Positions 28,445 to 40,552 of a DNA stretch of 64,000 nucleotides are shown here, in pieces. Source of the stretch: Cepaea nemoralis (taxonomy: Eukaryota; Mollusca; Gastropoda; Stylommatophora; Helicidae); the NCBI GenBank assembly GCA_014155875.1, contig JACEFZ010028294.1:147001-211000 (forward strand), in the 5' to 3' direction. The notes beneath the pieces were generated by a model that had not been told where the DNA came from, did not search any database, and was given only the letters and a program-made list of their open reading frames with translations. The stretch's first letter is position 1, and every line of letters begins with the position of its first letter. The position numbers were made by a program, and so were the translations under genes.

Positions 28445-31400
28445 GTAAGCTATAGATGTCTTCTTTTTCTGCGTTTGTCCGGATTGTTGTTTTAGACATA
28501 ATAGCTATAGATGTTATTGTTCTTTATTTTATTTTCTTGTATGTTCCACTTCATTCAAGTCACACATATTTTCTGTACTTGAAGGTAAGCTGCCATCTTT
28601 TCTCAACCTTCGTGCTTTTTTAAAATTATTATTATTGTTTTTTTTTTTTTAAACTGTGCACCTTGCAATGTACATTTCTTTATTTTAAACAGGATGTAAT
28701 GAGCCAGTAGTGTATGTTGTTAGGTATTTATGGTTTGCAATTTTATATTTTTTAATCAGTTTATTTCCTTTGGTTTGTTTATTTCTAATTTCTGTTTAAG
28801 TAGGTTGCATAATCTCAAACTATTACAATAAATATTAGCAATATCTGTCTTAGTGCCTGTTTCTTTTTTTTCCCACTACAACACTACTGCTTTGCCTGAC
28901 TATATGTGGATCAGAATATTCTTAAATGTAATGTTTTAATAGTTAGAATGTGTTTTAAACTCGTAGATAAATAGTACGGTTATTTTTAGAAAAGTTTAAG
29001 TGGTATTTAAAAACTGGTAGTGGTAATGTCTGTCATTATAACCAGCGCATATTTTTATTTTGATTGCATTTGGAAAAATGCTAATTAATTTAGCCACAAA
29101 TTAATGTTTTTGGTTGTTGTTGTTTTGTTTTTTTTAACAGTCAATAGGTCTAAGATCAGCCTTGACTTTTACGAACGACTTAGTAATTTGAGTAGCTTTA
29201 CCTGATAGACAGATGCTGGAAACATTACAAAGAATTCTGAGGAAATTAGCCCCAAGATAAACACTAATAAAACTTCATATGCTGGGGTGGTGCCCAAACA
29301 ACATAATCAGGGCTGATCTCTTTACTGTTCCTATCAGTGGGCAGGCCACTGAAGGACGTGAATCTTTTGAGATATGTTGGCATAGTATTTCAACACTGCC
29401 TTTTATACAAGTACTCCATTGTTACATAAAAGTGCAAATGGTACTATTGAGCACATTCTCAGGGATTTGTTGGATGATTATTTAGATTGTGATTATTCCG
29501 ATGACACTAACAATGAATCCCATGATCATAATAGTGGTTCCCACACCCTAGTGCTGTAGAACCCCAGAAAGACCAGGGAAAATACTAGAGCATGACCACA
29601 ACCTGTATCACATGTGTAACTACAAAAATGATCATCAGATTCACTTTTTTGTGTGTCGCTAGAATAATCACAACCATAATCTAATTCATCATCTTATAAT
29701 TCATTTAGGACAAGTTCAAGAGCTTGTATCACTGTTAGCCTCTCAGCGGGACCATTTCTTGATTTTTCAGCATGTTTTTTTATTACAAAAACAAATTTCT
29801 AAGTATTTTCAGTTCATCACCACCACCATTTACTTTCACCTTCGCACAATTTACTTGTACTGCCCAAATGTGTTATTACTCACATTTTGTGTGTGCCGCC
29901 CGATCATTCTGAGGTAGTGGTCTCATACCGAATAACCGGTACCATGGGGCATGAGTTTTTCCCATACATAACAGATAAAGCCATGGTTTCAGTGGCTAGT
30001 ATGCTTGCCTGCCTTCATCAGGTTGTGTACCATTGCTGGTTTAATACCCCAACTGAGGTAGAATTTTTTTTATTTCAGTATGACTAGGGTTAACCCATTC
30101 ATTCATTCAGTAGCAGAACTTTGCCCCCACAACAACCTTCTGGTAAACATTCTCGGTCACAAACAAGATGCCCTGTAGCTGATACATCCATCTGGAGATC
30201 ATCTGCCACATCCTGCACCCATCTTCTCTTTGGCCGTCCTCTTCCTCTCTTCCCGGGCATACACCCCTCAATTATGGTTCTCTCCAAATTTTCATCACAT
30301 TTTAAGTAACCTAAATATTTCAGTTTTCTTTGTTTTATCATCTTTAGTAATCAACTTTCTTCAGTATTCAACTCTTGTCATATGGCTGCATTTCTTCTTT
30401 TCTGTATCTAAGTATCTATTCTCAGAACCCATCTATAACATTTATATTCAAAGACATTTATGCGCTGTTCAGCTTGTTTAGTAAGTGCCCAAGTCTCACA
30501 TGCGTATGTTGCAATGGGAAAGATGCATGCTCTTAAAAATCTAATTTTTTTAATTTTTTGGTCTCTGTCCCACACCACAATTTATTTGATTGTTTTAGTT
30601 TTTGAAGAGCAATAGAGATTTGTCTTTTAATTTCTTTCATTGTGTCGTCCTTGTTGGTAATTAATGACCCAAGATATTCAAAAATTTTCCACCACCTCCT
30701 CATTAAATATATTTCTTTCTCCATATTAGTTTCATCTGTATGCATTATCTTTGTTTTTGCATTATCTTTGTTTTTGCTATGTTAAGATGTAAATTGTGAT
30801 TTTCACAATTCCCAGCCTCATAAAAATGGGTACTAGACAATTTTCACAATTGTTTGAGAAGAAGAGGCGATGAGAAAGGGAACTGGCCAGCCCACCCCAT
30901 GTTTGCAGCCTAGAATATACAAAGGCCTAACACTTCACAACCCTAATGTCAGTTTCTGCTATGGGACCACTTGTTTTCAACGGATAAACCTGTACCTTGG
31001 GGTTAAAGGCCACTCTCTCTAGTGCAGTTGCCACACAGTGTAATGAGTTAATATTTTATTTCATCTCCAGTAGATAAAAACCTGTTTGCCTTACCATGGA
31101 TTAGAACCAGGACCTCATAATTGAGAGATCTGTATCTTAACTACTCAGCCATGGCTGAAATTGATATCTGAAGAAAGCAATGAAATATATGCTGAATAGT
31201 AGATATTAATTCCTCATACACTAAGCATAGGTGCCTGTCTGGCTTTTGTTGACACATTTACTTTTCTGTGTGATTAATGAACCTTGGTTTACATTAATTC
31301 ATTTATTGTTTTCCTTCCTGATTGCAGTGTAGTCATACTTTATGGGGGTTTTTTTTGTTAACATAATTTCACTGACATGGTCTTGTTTGCTCAAACCACC

Positions 31401-34400
31401 AGTCAGACACCTCAGGTCGAATCATGGATTTTCACATGAGTAATTGTGTGTTACCACTGAGCCATTGTAGAGTTATAGTATGTATTATACTTAGATCAAA
31501 CATACAAGGCAGGTATTACACTTGTTCATGAAACCTAGCTTATGGTGTTTTTGTTCTAATGTTACAGCATTTGTGGAACATTGCATTCTGTTGACCAGTT
31601 TCTGAACATAAAACTCACAGACATCAGTGTGACAGATCCAGAGAAGTACCCACATATGGTAAGCAACTTGCCTCTAGAACAATCCCAGCCTTGTTGTCAA
31701 TGATTGTTTATTTGTTGTCCATAATTGTATGTCTAATTGATCTGTTCTCATGTTAAAAAACAATTAACACCATGAACGGCACATTTTGGAAACCGGTCAC
31801 AAAATGGCCGCATGTTAACACTGGCAGAAGCAATTGCCATTAAATTTTATGCAAACAGAAAGACATGATAGTCAGTTTAAAAGTATCGTGGTAGACAATT
31901 CAAAATGCTGTGTGAATATGCTTTCTGTATATTTCAGCTTGACAGATTTATCTAATTGCTTTAGTTTATGTGATTTCTGCACTATGTACCTGACGAGGTG
32001 CAGTAAAATATGCCAGGCAATAAATCATGCAGTCTATTGTTTGTGTCTTCATTATTCAGAATAATAACACCACGAAGACAAGAAAAGCCTCAGGTAGTGA
32101 TAAAATATCAAAAGAAGTAATAGCAACCTGGGTGGTTTTGGAATAAATAAAATTACTGAATAATGCAATATATGTATATAAACATGTTTCATATAACATA
32201 AAAAAACTAAAGTTCATAACAGTATATATATATGGGGGAGGGGGAAAGTCCTATAACAGATACTGCTATTGGGGTGTGAAGTGGTGGGCCTACACATATT
32301 CTACATCACAAACATGAGGTAGGGCGGCCAGTTCCCTTGCGAGGTATATAGTGTAAATAAAAGTTGTATGTGCTGTGATAGCTTTGTTCTTCTTTCGTTC
32401 GCTTGAAATATGTCTATATCTGCAATGTTGTCTCTTGTATGAATTTAACCGTATTTTTCAGTTCACACTGCGGTCCATAGAGTTTATCTTCCATCGTCGT
32501 CTCTCTAGGCCAGAAGGTTTGCCTAGATGTGTTATATTTTGGGCAGTCTTAGAGTATGTGCTCTGCTGTCTGCGACGCCAATCCACATGTGCACATGGCT
32601 GATTCACCAATCTTGAATTTTGTATACATGTGGTTGCGTAATCTATTGTGTCCTGTTCTGAGGTGCAGAATAATGACTTGTTCTGGTCTGTCCATAACGT
32701 GGTAGTCATCTTGAGCAGGTTTTGGTGGCTTTCTGACTGATTTGATCATTCTTTTCTTTTGGTGGTATGTAATGGGCACATCAGGCTGTTCTTCTTTTGG
32801 CTCCTTCCTTAGCCAATTGATCAGCTCTGTCGTTTCCGGGTACTCCACAGTGGGATGGTATCCACTGTATGGTGACCTTATGCTGACTGCTAAGTTCAGA
32901 AAGTAGTGTCCTTAGTACTGGCAATTTCCCAAACAGGAGCGCCTCGAGTACTGATTTTGCATCTGTCAGTAGCACCACAGGTTGTGTACCATTGCTGGTA
33001 TTTAGTAATTTCTCTGGATGGCTTTGTGATTAATGCACTTTCTTGCCAGCACAGTGGCCATGGGTTTAATCATCAATGAAGGCAGGTTTGAATTCTTTTT
33101 CTGACCACTACAGCTTTGTGGTTAACCCAGCCTTGTAAAGTGGACACCAGATGTTTCTCTGAGAAAATGAAGACAGCAAGCTCATTACTTGACCATATTG
33201 CTGAAAGGAACGCCAGGCTAGAGGCTTAATGCTCATATGGTGCATCCATCAGATCTGTCATATATGACTGAAGGGGATTTGTTAACTACTTGTGTGCATC
33301 AACCCATAGTTAGATCTGACTGAAGCAGACTATTACTGTATCAACCCATAGTCAGATATGACTGAAGTGAGATCATTACTGTATCAATCCATTGTTAGAT
33401 CTGACTAGATATAACTGACTGAGACATTACTACATCACTGCATAGTCAGATATGGCTGAAGGAGGCTATTACTGCATCATTACACCATAATCAGATATGA
33501 TTGAAAGAGATTATTACTGCATCAACCCATAGTTAGATATGACTGAAGGAGACTATTACTGTGTCACTAGTCGGATATAACTGAAGGGGGCTATTACTGC
33601 ATCACTCCATAGTTAGGTACGACTGAAGGAGATTATTACTGCAACACTCCATAGTCAGATATGACTGAAAGAGATTATTACTGCATCAAACCATAGTTGA
33701 TATGACTGAAGGAGATTATTACTGTATCAGCCCATAGTTAAATGTGACTGAAGGAGATTATTACTGTATCCTTAGTCAGATATAACTGAAGGCGGCTATT
33801 ATTGCATCACTCCATAGTTAGATATGACTGAGATTATTACTGTATCCCTAGTCAGATATAACTGAAGGCAGCTATTATTGCATCACTCCATAGTTAGATA
33901 TGACTGAGATTATTACTGTATCCCTAGTCAGATATAACTGAAGGTGGCTATTATTGCATCACTCCATAGTTAGATATGACTGAGATTATGTGTCCCTAGT
34001 CAGATATAACTGAAGGCAGCTATTATTGCATCACTCCATAGTTAGATATGACTGAGATTATGTGTCCCTAGTCAGATATAACTGAAGGCAGCTATTATTG
34101 CATCACTCCATAGTTAGATATGACTGAGATTATTACTGTATCCCTAGTCAGATATAACTGAAGGTGGCTATTATTGCATCACTCCATAGTTAGATATGAC
34201 TGAGATTATGTGTCCCTAGTCAGATATAACTGAAGGCAGCTATTATTGCATCACTCCATAGTTAGATATGACTGAGATTATGTATCCCTAGTCAGATATA
34301 ACTGAAGGTGGCTATTATTGCATCACTCCATAGTTAGATATGACTGAGATTATTACTGTATCCCTAGTCAGATATAACTGAAGGCAGCTATTATTGCATC

Positions 34401-36994
34401 ACTCCATAGTTAGATATGACTGAGATTATGTGTCCCTAGTCAGATATAACTGAAGGCAGCTATTATTGCATCACTCCATAGTTAGATATGACTGAGATTA
34501 TGTGTCCCTAGTCAGATATAACTGAAGGCAGCTATTATTGCATCACTCCATAGTTAGATATGACTGATATTATTACTGTATCCCTAGTCAGATATAACTG
34601 AAGCGCTATTATTGCATCACTCCATAGTTAGATATGACTGAGATATTATGTGTCCCTAGTCAGATATAAACTTGAAGGTCAGCTATTATTGCATCACTCC
34701 ATAGTTAGATATGACTGAGATTATGTGTCCCTAGTCAGATATAACTGAAGGCTAGGCTATTATTGCATCACTCCATAGTTAGATATGACTGAGATTATTA
34801 TGTATCCCTAGTCAGATATAACTGAAGGTGGCTATTATTGCATCACTCCATAGTTAGATATGACTGAGATTATTACTGTATCCTAGTCAGATATAACTGA
34901 AAGGTGGCTATTATTGCATCACTCCATAGTTAGATATGACTGAGATTATTACTGTATCCCTAGTCAGATATAACTGAAGGTGGCTATTATTGCATCACTC
35001 CATAGTTAGATATGACTGAGATTATTACTGTGTCCCTAGTCAGATATAACTGAAGGCGGCTATTATTGCATCACTCCATAGTTAGATATGACTGAGATTA
35101 TTACTGTATCCCTAGTCAGATATAACTGAAGGGGCTATTATTGCATCACTCCATAGTTAGATATGACTGAGATTATTATGTCCCTAGTCAGATATAACTG
35201 AAGGTGCTATTATTGCATCACTCCATAGTTAGATATGACTGAGATTATACTTGTCCCTAGTCAGATATAACTGAAGGGCTATTATTGCATCACTCCATAG
35301 TTAGATATGACTGGATTATGTTCCCTAGTCAGATATAACTGAAGGCAGCTATTATTGCATCACTCCATAGTTAGATATGACTGAGATTATGTATCCCTAG
35401 TCAGATATAACTGAAGGGCTATTATTGCATCACTCCATAGTTAGATATGACTGAGGATTATTATGTATCCCTAGTCAGATATAACTGAAGGCAGCTATTA
35501 TTGCATCACTCCATAGTTAGATATGACTGAGATTATGTATCCTAGTCAGATATACTGAAGGTGCTATTATTGCATCACTCCATAGTTAGATATGACTGAG
35601 ATTATTACTGTATCCCTAGTCAGATATACTGAAGGTGGCATTATTGCATCACTCCATAGTTAGATATGACTGAGATTATTCTGTATCCCTAGTCAGATAT
35701 AACTGAAGGTGGCTATTATTGCATCACTCCATACTTAGATATGACTGAGGTATGTATTACTGTATCCCTAGTTCAGATATAACTGAAGGTGGCTATTATT
35801 GCATCACTCCATAGTTAGATATGACTGAGATTATGTGTCCCTAGTCAGATATAACTGAAGGCAGCTATTATTGCATCACTCCATAGTTAGATATGACTGA
35901 GATTATGTATCCCTAGTCAGATATAACTGAAGGTGGCTATTATTGCATCACTCCATAGTTAGATATGACTGAGATTATTACTGTATCCCTAGTCAGATAT
36001 AACTGAAGGCAGCTATTATTGCATCACTCCATAGTTAGATATGACTGAGATTATTCTATCCCTAGTCAGATATAACTGAAGGTGGCTATTATTGCATCCC
36101 ACTCCATAGTTAGATATGACTGAGATTATGTTATCCCTAGTCAGATATAACTGAAGGTGGCTATTTATTGCATCACTCCATAGTTAGATATGACTGAGAT
36201 TATTACTGTATCCCCTAGTCAGATATAACTGAAGGTCAGCTATTATTGCATCACTCCATAGTTAGATATGACTGAGATTATGTGTCCCTAGTCAGATATA
36301 ACTGAAGGTGGCTATTATTGCATCACTCCATAGTTAGATATGACTGAGATTATGTATCCCTAGTCAGATATAACTGAAGGTGGCTATTATTGCATCACTC
36401 CATAGTTAGATATGACTGAGATTATGCGTCCCTAGTCAGATATAACTGAAGGCGGCTATTATTGCATCACTCCATAGTTAGATATGACTGAGATTATGTA
36501 TCCCTAGTCAGATATAACTGAAGGTGGCTATTATTGCATCACTCCATAGTTAGATATGACTGAGATTATGTATCCCTAGTCAGATATAACTGAAGGCGGC
36601 TATTATTGCATCACTCCATAGTTAGATATGACTGAGATTATGTGTCCCTAGTCAGATATAACTGAAGGCGGCTATTACTGCATCACTTCATAGTTAGGTA
36701 CGACTGAAGGAGACTATTACTGCCTGTTTGTGTGACATTTGGTTGTGGAAACTATAGGCCAATCACCGTACCCTCAGTATTCTTTACGGCAAGTATATAG
36801 CCTTTACCTGACCACATAATATAGAGAAGCTGAACTGAGTCTGTGCTCGTGTTTTCTGTTTCCAGTTGTCGGTGAAGACCTGCTTCATCAGAGGGTCTGT
36901 GGTTCGCTATGTCCAGCTACCAGCTGATGAGTGTGATACACAGTTGCTGCAGGATGCAACACGTAAAGAGGCAGCCCAGAACAAGCAGAGATAG
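28377..36994 (+). CDS. LSM2: LSM2, U6 snRNA-associated Sm-like protein (coding exons 2-4)
   Basis: Three exons (28377-28444, 31568-31658, 36866-36994) join in phase to give 95 residues. With Met from exon 1 that makes 96, against about 95 in human. Sm1 motif: VELKNDL across the first junction into CGTLHSVDQFLNIKL. Sm2 motif: CFIRGSVVRYVQLP. The product is a ring subunit of LSM1-7 (cytoplasmic mRNA decapping) and LSM2-8 (nuclear U6 snRNA stabilisation). All splice sites are GT-AG with good consensus. Introns 2 and 3 are 3.1 and 5.2 kb, the latter filled by a satellite. The frame is intact and highly conserved, so the gene is almost surely functional. Confidence 0.97.
28445..29950 (+). other. 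LSM2 intron 2, 5' part
   Basis: AT-rich, several poly-T runs. No feature recognised. Confidence 0.6.
29951..30085 (+). repeat. tRNA-like SINE relic
   Basis: GGTTTCAGTGGCTAGTATGC and GCTGGTTTAATACCCC resemble A and B boxes of a Leu/Ser-type tRNA head. Confidence 0.4.
30086..30790 (-). mobile_element. LINE 3' half, decayed, with (TGAA)n tail
   Basis: Minus frames encode FEYLGSLITN, then RQISIALQKLKQ, then KRGRGRPKRRWVQDVADDLQ. A close, better-preserved copy is at 60071-60700. Both end in short TGAATGAA repeats at their 3' ends, suggesting one family with microsatellite tails. Confidence 0.85.
31080..31150 (-). repeat. tRNA-like SINE head relic
   Basis: On minus: GGCTGAGTAGTTAAGATAC and GGTCCTGGTTCTAATCC. 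No body recognised. Confidence 0.4.
31568..31658 (+). CDS. LSM2: LSM2 exon 3
   Basis: Acceptor GTTACAG, donor ATG|GTAAGC. Encodes ICGTLHSVDQFLNIKL and TDISVTDPEKYPHM. Confidence 0.97.
31659..32429 (+). other. LSM2 intron 3, 5' part
   Basis: No feature recognised before the LINE fragment. Confidence 0.6.
32430..32990 (-). mobile_element. LINE RNase H fragment
   Basis: Minus frames encode an RNase H end (LLTDAKSVLEAL, then WIPSHCGVPGNDRADQLA) followed by LHLRTGHNRLRNHMYTKF and CTCGLASQTAEHIL, the usual non-LTR tail. Frameshifted, truncated. Confidence 0.8.
33003..33200 (+). repeat. tRNA-like SINE relic
   Basis: GGATGGCTTTGTGATTAATG and CCATGGGTTTAATCATC resemble a tRNA head. Body ends near a TCTCTGAGAAAATGA segment also seen in the element at 44517-44760 (TTCTCAGAATG). 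Confidence 0.4.
33225..36725 (+). repeat. 72-77-bp dimeric satellite array in LSM2 intron 3
   Basis: About 40 head-to-tail copies of a 72-77-bp unit. Each unit contains two half-units headed AGTCAGATATAACTGA and AGTTAGATATGACTGA. At the left edge (33225-33800) only diverged single half-units of about 40 bp occur. The homogeneous dimer dominates from about 33800. Length variants differ by ATTATG versus ATTATTACTG near the junction. Small indels cluster at 34600-35650. Confidence 0.97.
36866..36994 (+). CDS. LSM2: LSM2 exon 4 (terminal coding exon)
   Basis: Acceptor GTTTCCAG. Encodes the Sm2 motif and the C-terminus (LLQDATRKEAAQNKQR), stop TAG at 36992-36994. Confidence 0.97.
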   Translation: MSVKTCFIRGSVVRYVQLPADECDTQLLQDATRKEAAQNKQR

Positions 36995-37419
36995 ACTGGT
37001 CTCATGGTGTGTGTGTGTGTGTGATTGTGAATGGTAGCTTCTGCTAGAGAGGTGTATTTGCCTTGGGTTGGGTGGAAAGTATGTTATGCTGCTGCTGTAA
37101 TAGTGTTTGTTAACTTGAATGTGTTGTCAGCTGTTTAGGTGTGGATGTTAACCCTTTACAGTCCAGAGTTACGTGCTGTTACTTTCTGACTGAGAATATT
37201 TATCTGAGCGACATGGATTTGTGATTGTTGTACACATCTTGTCCATCACCACTCTTGTGTAATGATATGCATTTTTGCTTCTAACTAACCAGACTGATCA
37301 CCATCTGAATTTATGGTAAGATTATCAGAATTTGTGTATAAACATCAGTCTGTTGTCAGTGTTGACCTGTAAATACCAATCTGATATTAATGTGTAAACA
37401 CCAATCAGTTGCCAATCTT

Positions 37420-37780
37420 ACGAAATCCAGCTGATCAGAATGGTTTGACCACATTGAAAAAATGGAGGCAGGCAGAGAGACAAAGCAGTCATACACTGAA
37501 CAAATACAAGGTACACGACCAAGCAGGACTCTATAAAGAAGATCTGAATGTCATGGACTGAGGCACCATCTTTAGGGAAAACAGTGGAAACCCATTGTAT
37601 TTGCAGCAAAGACTCTTACAGAGGAAGAAAAATTATGAGGTTTTGCACAGACAGTTGTCATATTTTGTCCATATAGTCTATGAAGGGAAAGAAGGGAGAC
37701 CAGAAGATAAATCCCTGCAAGAGGTGGTCAAATGGCATAATTGGGACAAAACCACAGACCTGATATGTGACTGGTGATTG
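37420..37780 (+). mobile_element. Decayed LINE tail
   Basis: Translations resemble the 26647-26860 fragment (GRETKQSYTEQIQG, then WKPIVFAAK), with shifts. The 3' piece from about 37616 may be a second fragment. Confidence 0.55.
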
Positions 37781-38360
37781 GGTGGTATGATGAAATATCG
37801 TCTCCTATGCTGTTAACATATTGTGTGATCATCATTTATGAGGCAAGTTACATAACCACCACTCTGCACAGAAAAGGACCTGACTATCAAAATATCAAGT
37901 TGGTTCCTATTAATTGCAGTGTCATTAGAATTTTGTTATATCTTTTTGTTTTTAAATCCCCAAAGAGTAACTATCCCTGTATACAAAATGTAACTGACAT
38001 TAAATTTAACTTTGAAATGGTTAAAACTTATAAAATCATATCTCTGCTAGACTAGTTGCCAGATATTTTCTGTTTTTAGTCAGTTAGGACTGCAACAAAG
38101 TCATATGTCTGCTAATTCCACATCATTTGGACTGCAAAGGGTTAAAATGTCTTTGAGTAAGACAATCAAATGTGTACGTGCGTGTTGAGCATAAAACTGA
38201 TGTCAGGTGACTTATAATTGTGTTATAATTGGTGTTTTTATTGTATTAAAATGTTACATTGGTGGAAAATCTGATTTTTGTTTTATACAATGCCTTGTAT
38301 TGTCACACTTTATTGTGTAAGTTGGGAAATATTGTATGTGCTCAAATGTAATGAGAATAC

Positions 38361-38366
38361 AATAAA
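38361..38366 (+). terminator. LSM2: Candidate LSM2 polyadenylation signal
   Basis: AATAAA followed by CTTGTTTTGCTGTTTGCTGT, a T/GT-rich element. Confidence 0.55.
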
Positions 38367-38385
38367 CTTGTTTTGCTGTTTGCTG

Positions 38386-40195
38386 TCCACCAGAAATAGT
38401 AATCCAATTGGTTGAGTGTGAAAAAACATATCATAGTTTTCATATTTTCTGTTCTTTAATGATGATGGACACAGGACATTTAAAGACACCGAGTATGGAA
38501 ACCTATTGGGTAGGGACACTTGCAAAGAATCCAGAGTCTGTTTGTGTTGCTGTGATGGTAGCAACATTCTGCAAGGGATTTGGTACCTGATGGTGATAAA
38601 GAATGTGGTGTGAATTGCCAATTTGTTTCTAGTGTCAGGTTTGATTAGCTTGCTTGCCTATTTCTTCTGGAAAATTCTCCCATTAAAGAGCACATCAGTA
38701 ATTTTATATGTATTAGTGCATCATTTACAGTTATAAAGATGTCTAAAGGATGGTATTGCCAGATTGCAACATATATTGGTGCCACTGGAAACTCCACACA
38801 TTGAGAAATCATGTATTCGCTGTGTCCATTCTTTCTTTTTGGCAGAATCTGTGGCAAGTTAATTGTGACAATATCTATGACAGCAGGCTATGGATAAATG
38901 CCATAAAATGTATCGTGTATTCCATCAAGTGACAGAGTCATGGAGTCATTATCAAATGTGTGTTTTATTTTTATCTGAGAGCGTTGTTCAATTAGTCTCC
39001 AGAAATCCAAGCTACTGAACCTGGATTGTGTTGCGGTTGCATCGAATTTTTCACTTTTGTACACCTCTGATGATAGGCTTTAAGAAGATGTATTGCTAAG
39101 GGCTGTATTTTGTTGCTGTGTTAGTGTGCAGACTAGCCAAGTCAGGTGTTTGAGGTCCAATTCCTGGTGGTGACCAGCTTGAATTATTTTTTTAACCAGT
39201 TTAGCTCTGGTTTATCCAGCCTCAGAAACTAGGCACTGGGTAATTTACAGAATTTTCTGTAAATAAGTATAAGAAAGTGAGCTAACTTTCTGCCTTAACA
39301 AGCCATGACCTAGTGAATGTGATCACATAATACGTCTTAGCCCCATGGGAGAATTTGCCATCTGATGACATTTGCCTTGTTATTCTACTAGTCCTATTTG
39401 AGGTAGCTATAGAAGATATTAATTCACATTAAATGATGCCATATATTCTAGTTGATTTTTATTTTTCAGTATTTTATCACCTTTTGTTAGAAACCAAGAT
39501 GTTTCTGTTCTTCATGTGACCTTTATTCATGTTCCCTGATTTATGAGTTCTAAGTCAACAGTTTTAAGAAACAGTTTCTTCATTAAATATTTGTTTCCCG
39601 CAGCTATTATGTTTTAAAATTCTGTGTTTGTAACAATCAGGTGAGTTCTTGGAAAGTTTGGTTTTAACTGCATGCTACTGAGTTGTCTATTCTGGCAGTG
39701 CAGTGTGAGCTTTATGATTTATGATATTGATTGTGTGTTCTAACTGGTCCAGGGGTTCATACATGTAGTTAGTTGTTGTTAGAGGATCATAGTACTTATC
39801 TTTCTCTCTCTCAATTCTCTCGCTCCAATTCGCTCTCTCTTTCTCTCAACCTCTTTGCCATTTGAAAGTGCATGGTATTAGATGAGAAGGTTGGGTTGTT
39901 GTTTTTTTTCCTCATACGAGTCAGAGCACTCCATTACACAGACAATGCCATGAGCACAGTCAGGCAAGGGTTTGATACCAGCTCTTGCTGTTCACTATGA
40001 GAGGGAAACACTGGCCACTTGTTCCTCGGTTGCATTCAGACCTAAAAGAAATGCCATGTCCTAACACTTCACATACCCAACAGCACGTTCCAGCTAATAG
40101 ACTTTTTTTTTTTTTTTTTTAACGTTAAGTGCACTGTCTACATTGGGGTTTTGGGTTGTGTGGTGGTAAAAGCCTAGTGCAGTGAGGTCGAATCT
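38386..40195. other. Host intergenic DNA
   Basis: No gene seen. Weak tRNA-like stretch near 39120-39190, CT-rich patch at about 39800-39850, T run at about 40104-40121. Confidence 0.4.
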
Positions 40196-40212
40196 TTCAA
40201 CTGGGGGTCAAA

Positions 40213-40465
40213 TGGATTAGAGCACTTGTTCTTAAACATCCGGTGTGCTGATCTCTACACTGATCAGTTGGACTAAAATGTTCACTTCTCGTCCTTGACT
40301 TGGGGACGTAATTTACAAATACGTCTGAAATCCCAGTGGTTTCGACTGATGGCAAGGGACTCTAGTAATAGGGAAAGCTAAAACACATGCAAAGATCGGC
40401 CCAGTGCACTAGAAGAAGTAGCACATGTATATAAGATTGAGTTCAAAGAAAGTGAACACCCTAAA
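40213..40465 (+). mobile_element. tRNA-derived SINE, family C
   Basis: GGATTAGAGCACTTGTTCTT, AACATCCGGTGTGCTGAT, then a body with GTTGGACTAAAATGTTC and GTGCACTAGAAGAAGTA. The B box is partly lost. Confidence 0.75.
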
Positions 40466-40552
40466 CAAAATATCTTTCGGCTGTAATTTTTTAGTCATCA
40501 GAATGTTTGCAAGTCACAGAAAAGAGTAGACACATAGGATAGTTTTCAATAC

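Larger units (their letters stand above)
36995..38385 (+). other. LSM2: LSM2 3' untranslated region (probable)
   Basis: No earlier AATAAA seen. The extent is set by the signal at 38361-38366. Includes an old LINE relic. Confidence 0.5.

Noticed and set aside
33225..36725. Possible CRISPR-like array
   Set aside because: Units are head-to-tail with no unique spacers, in a eukaryotic intron. It is a satellite.
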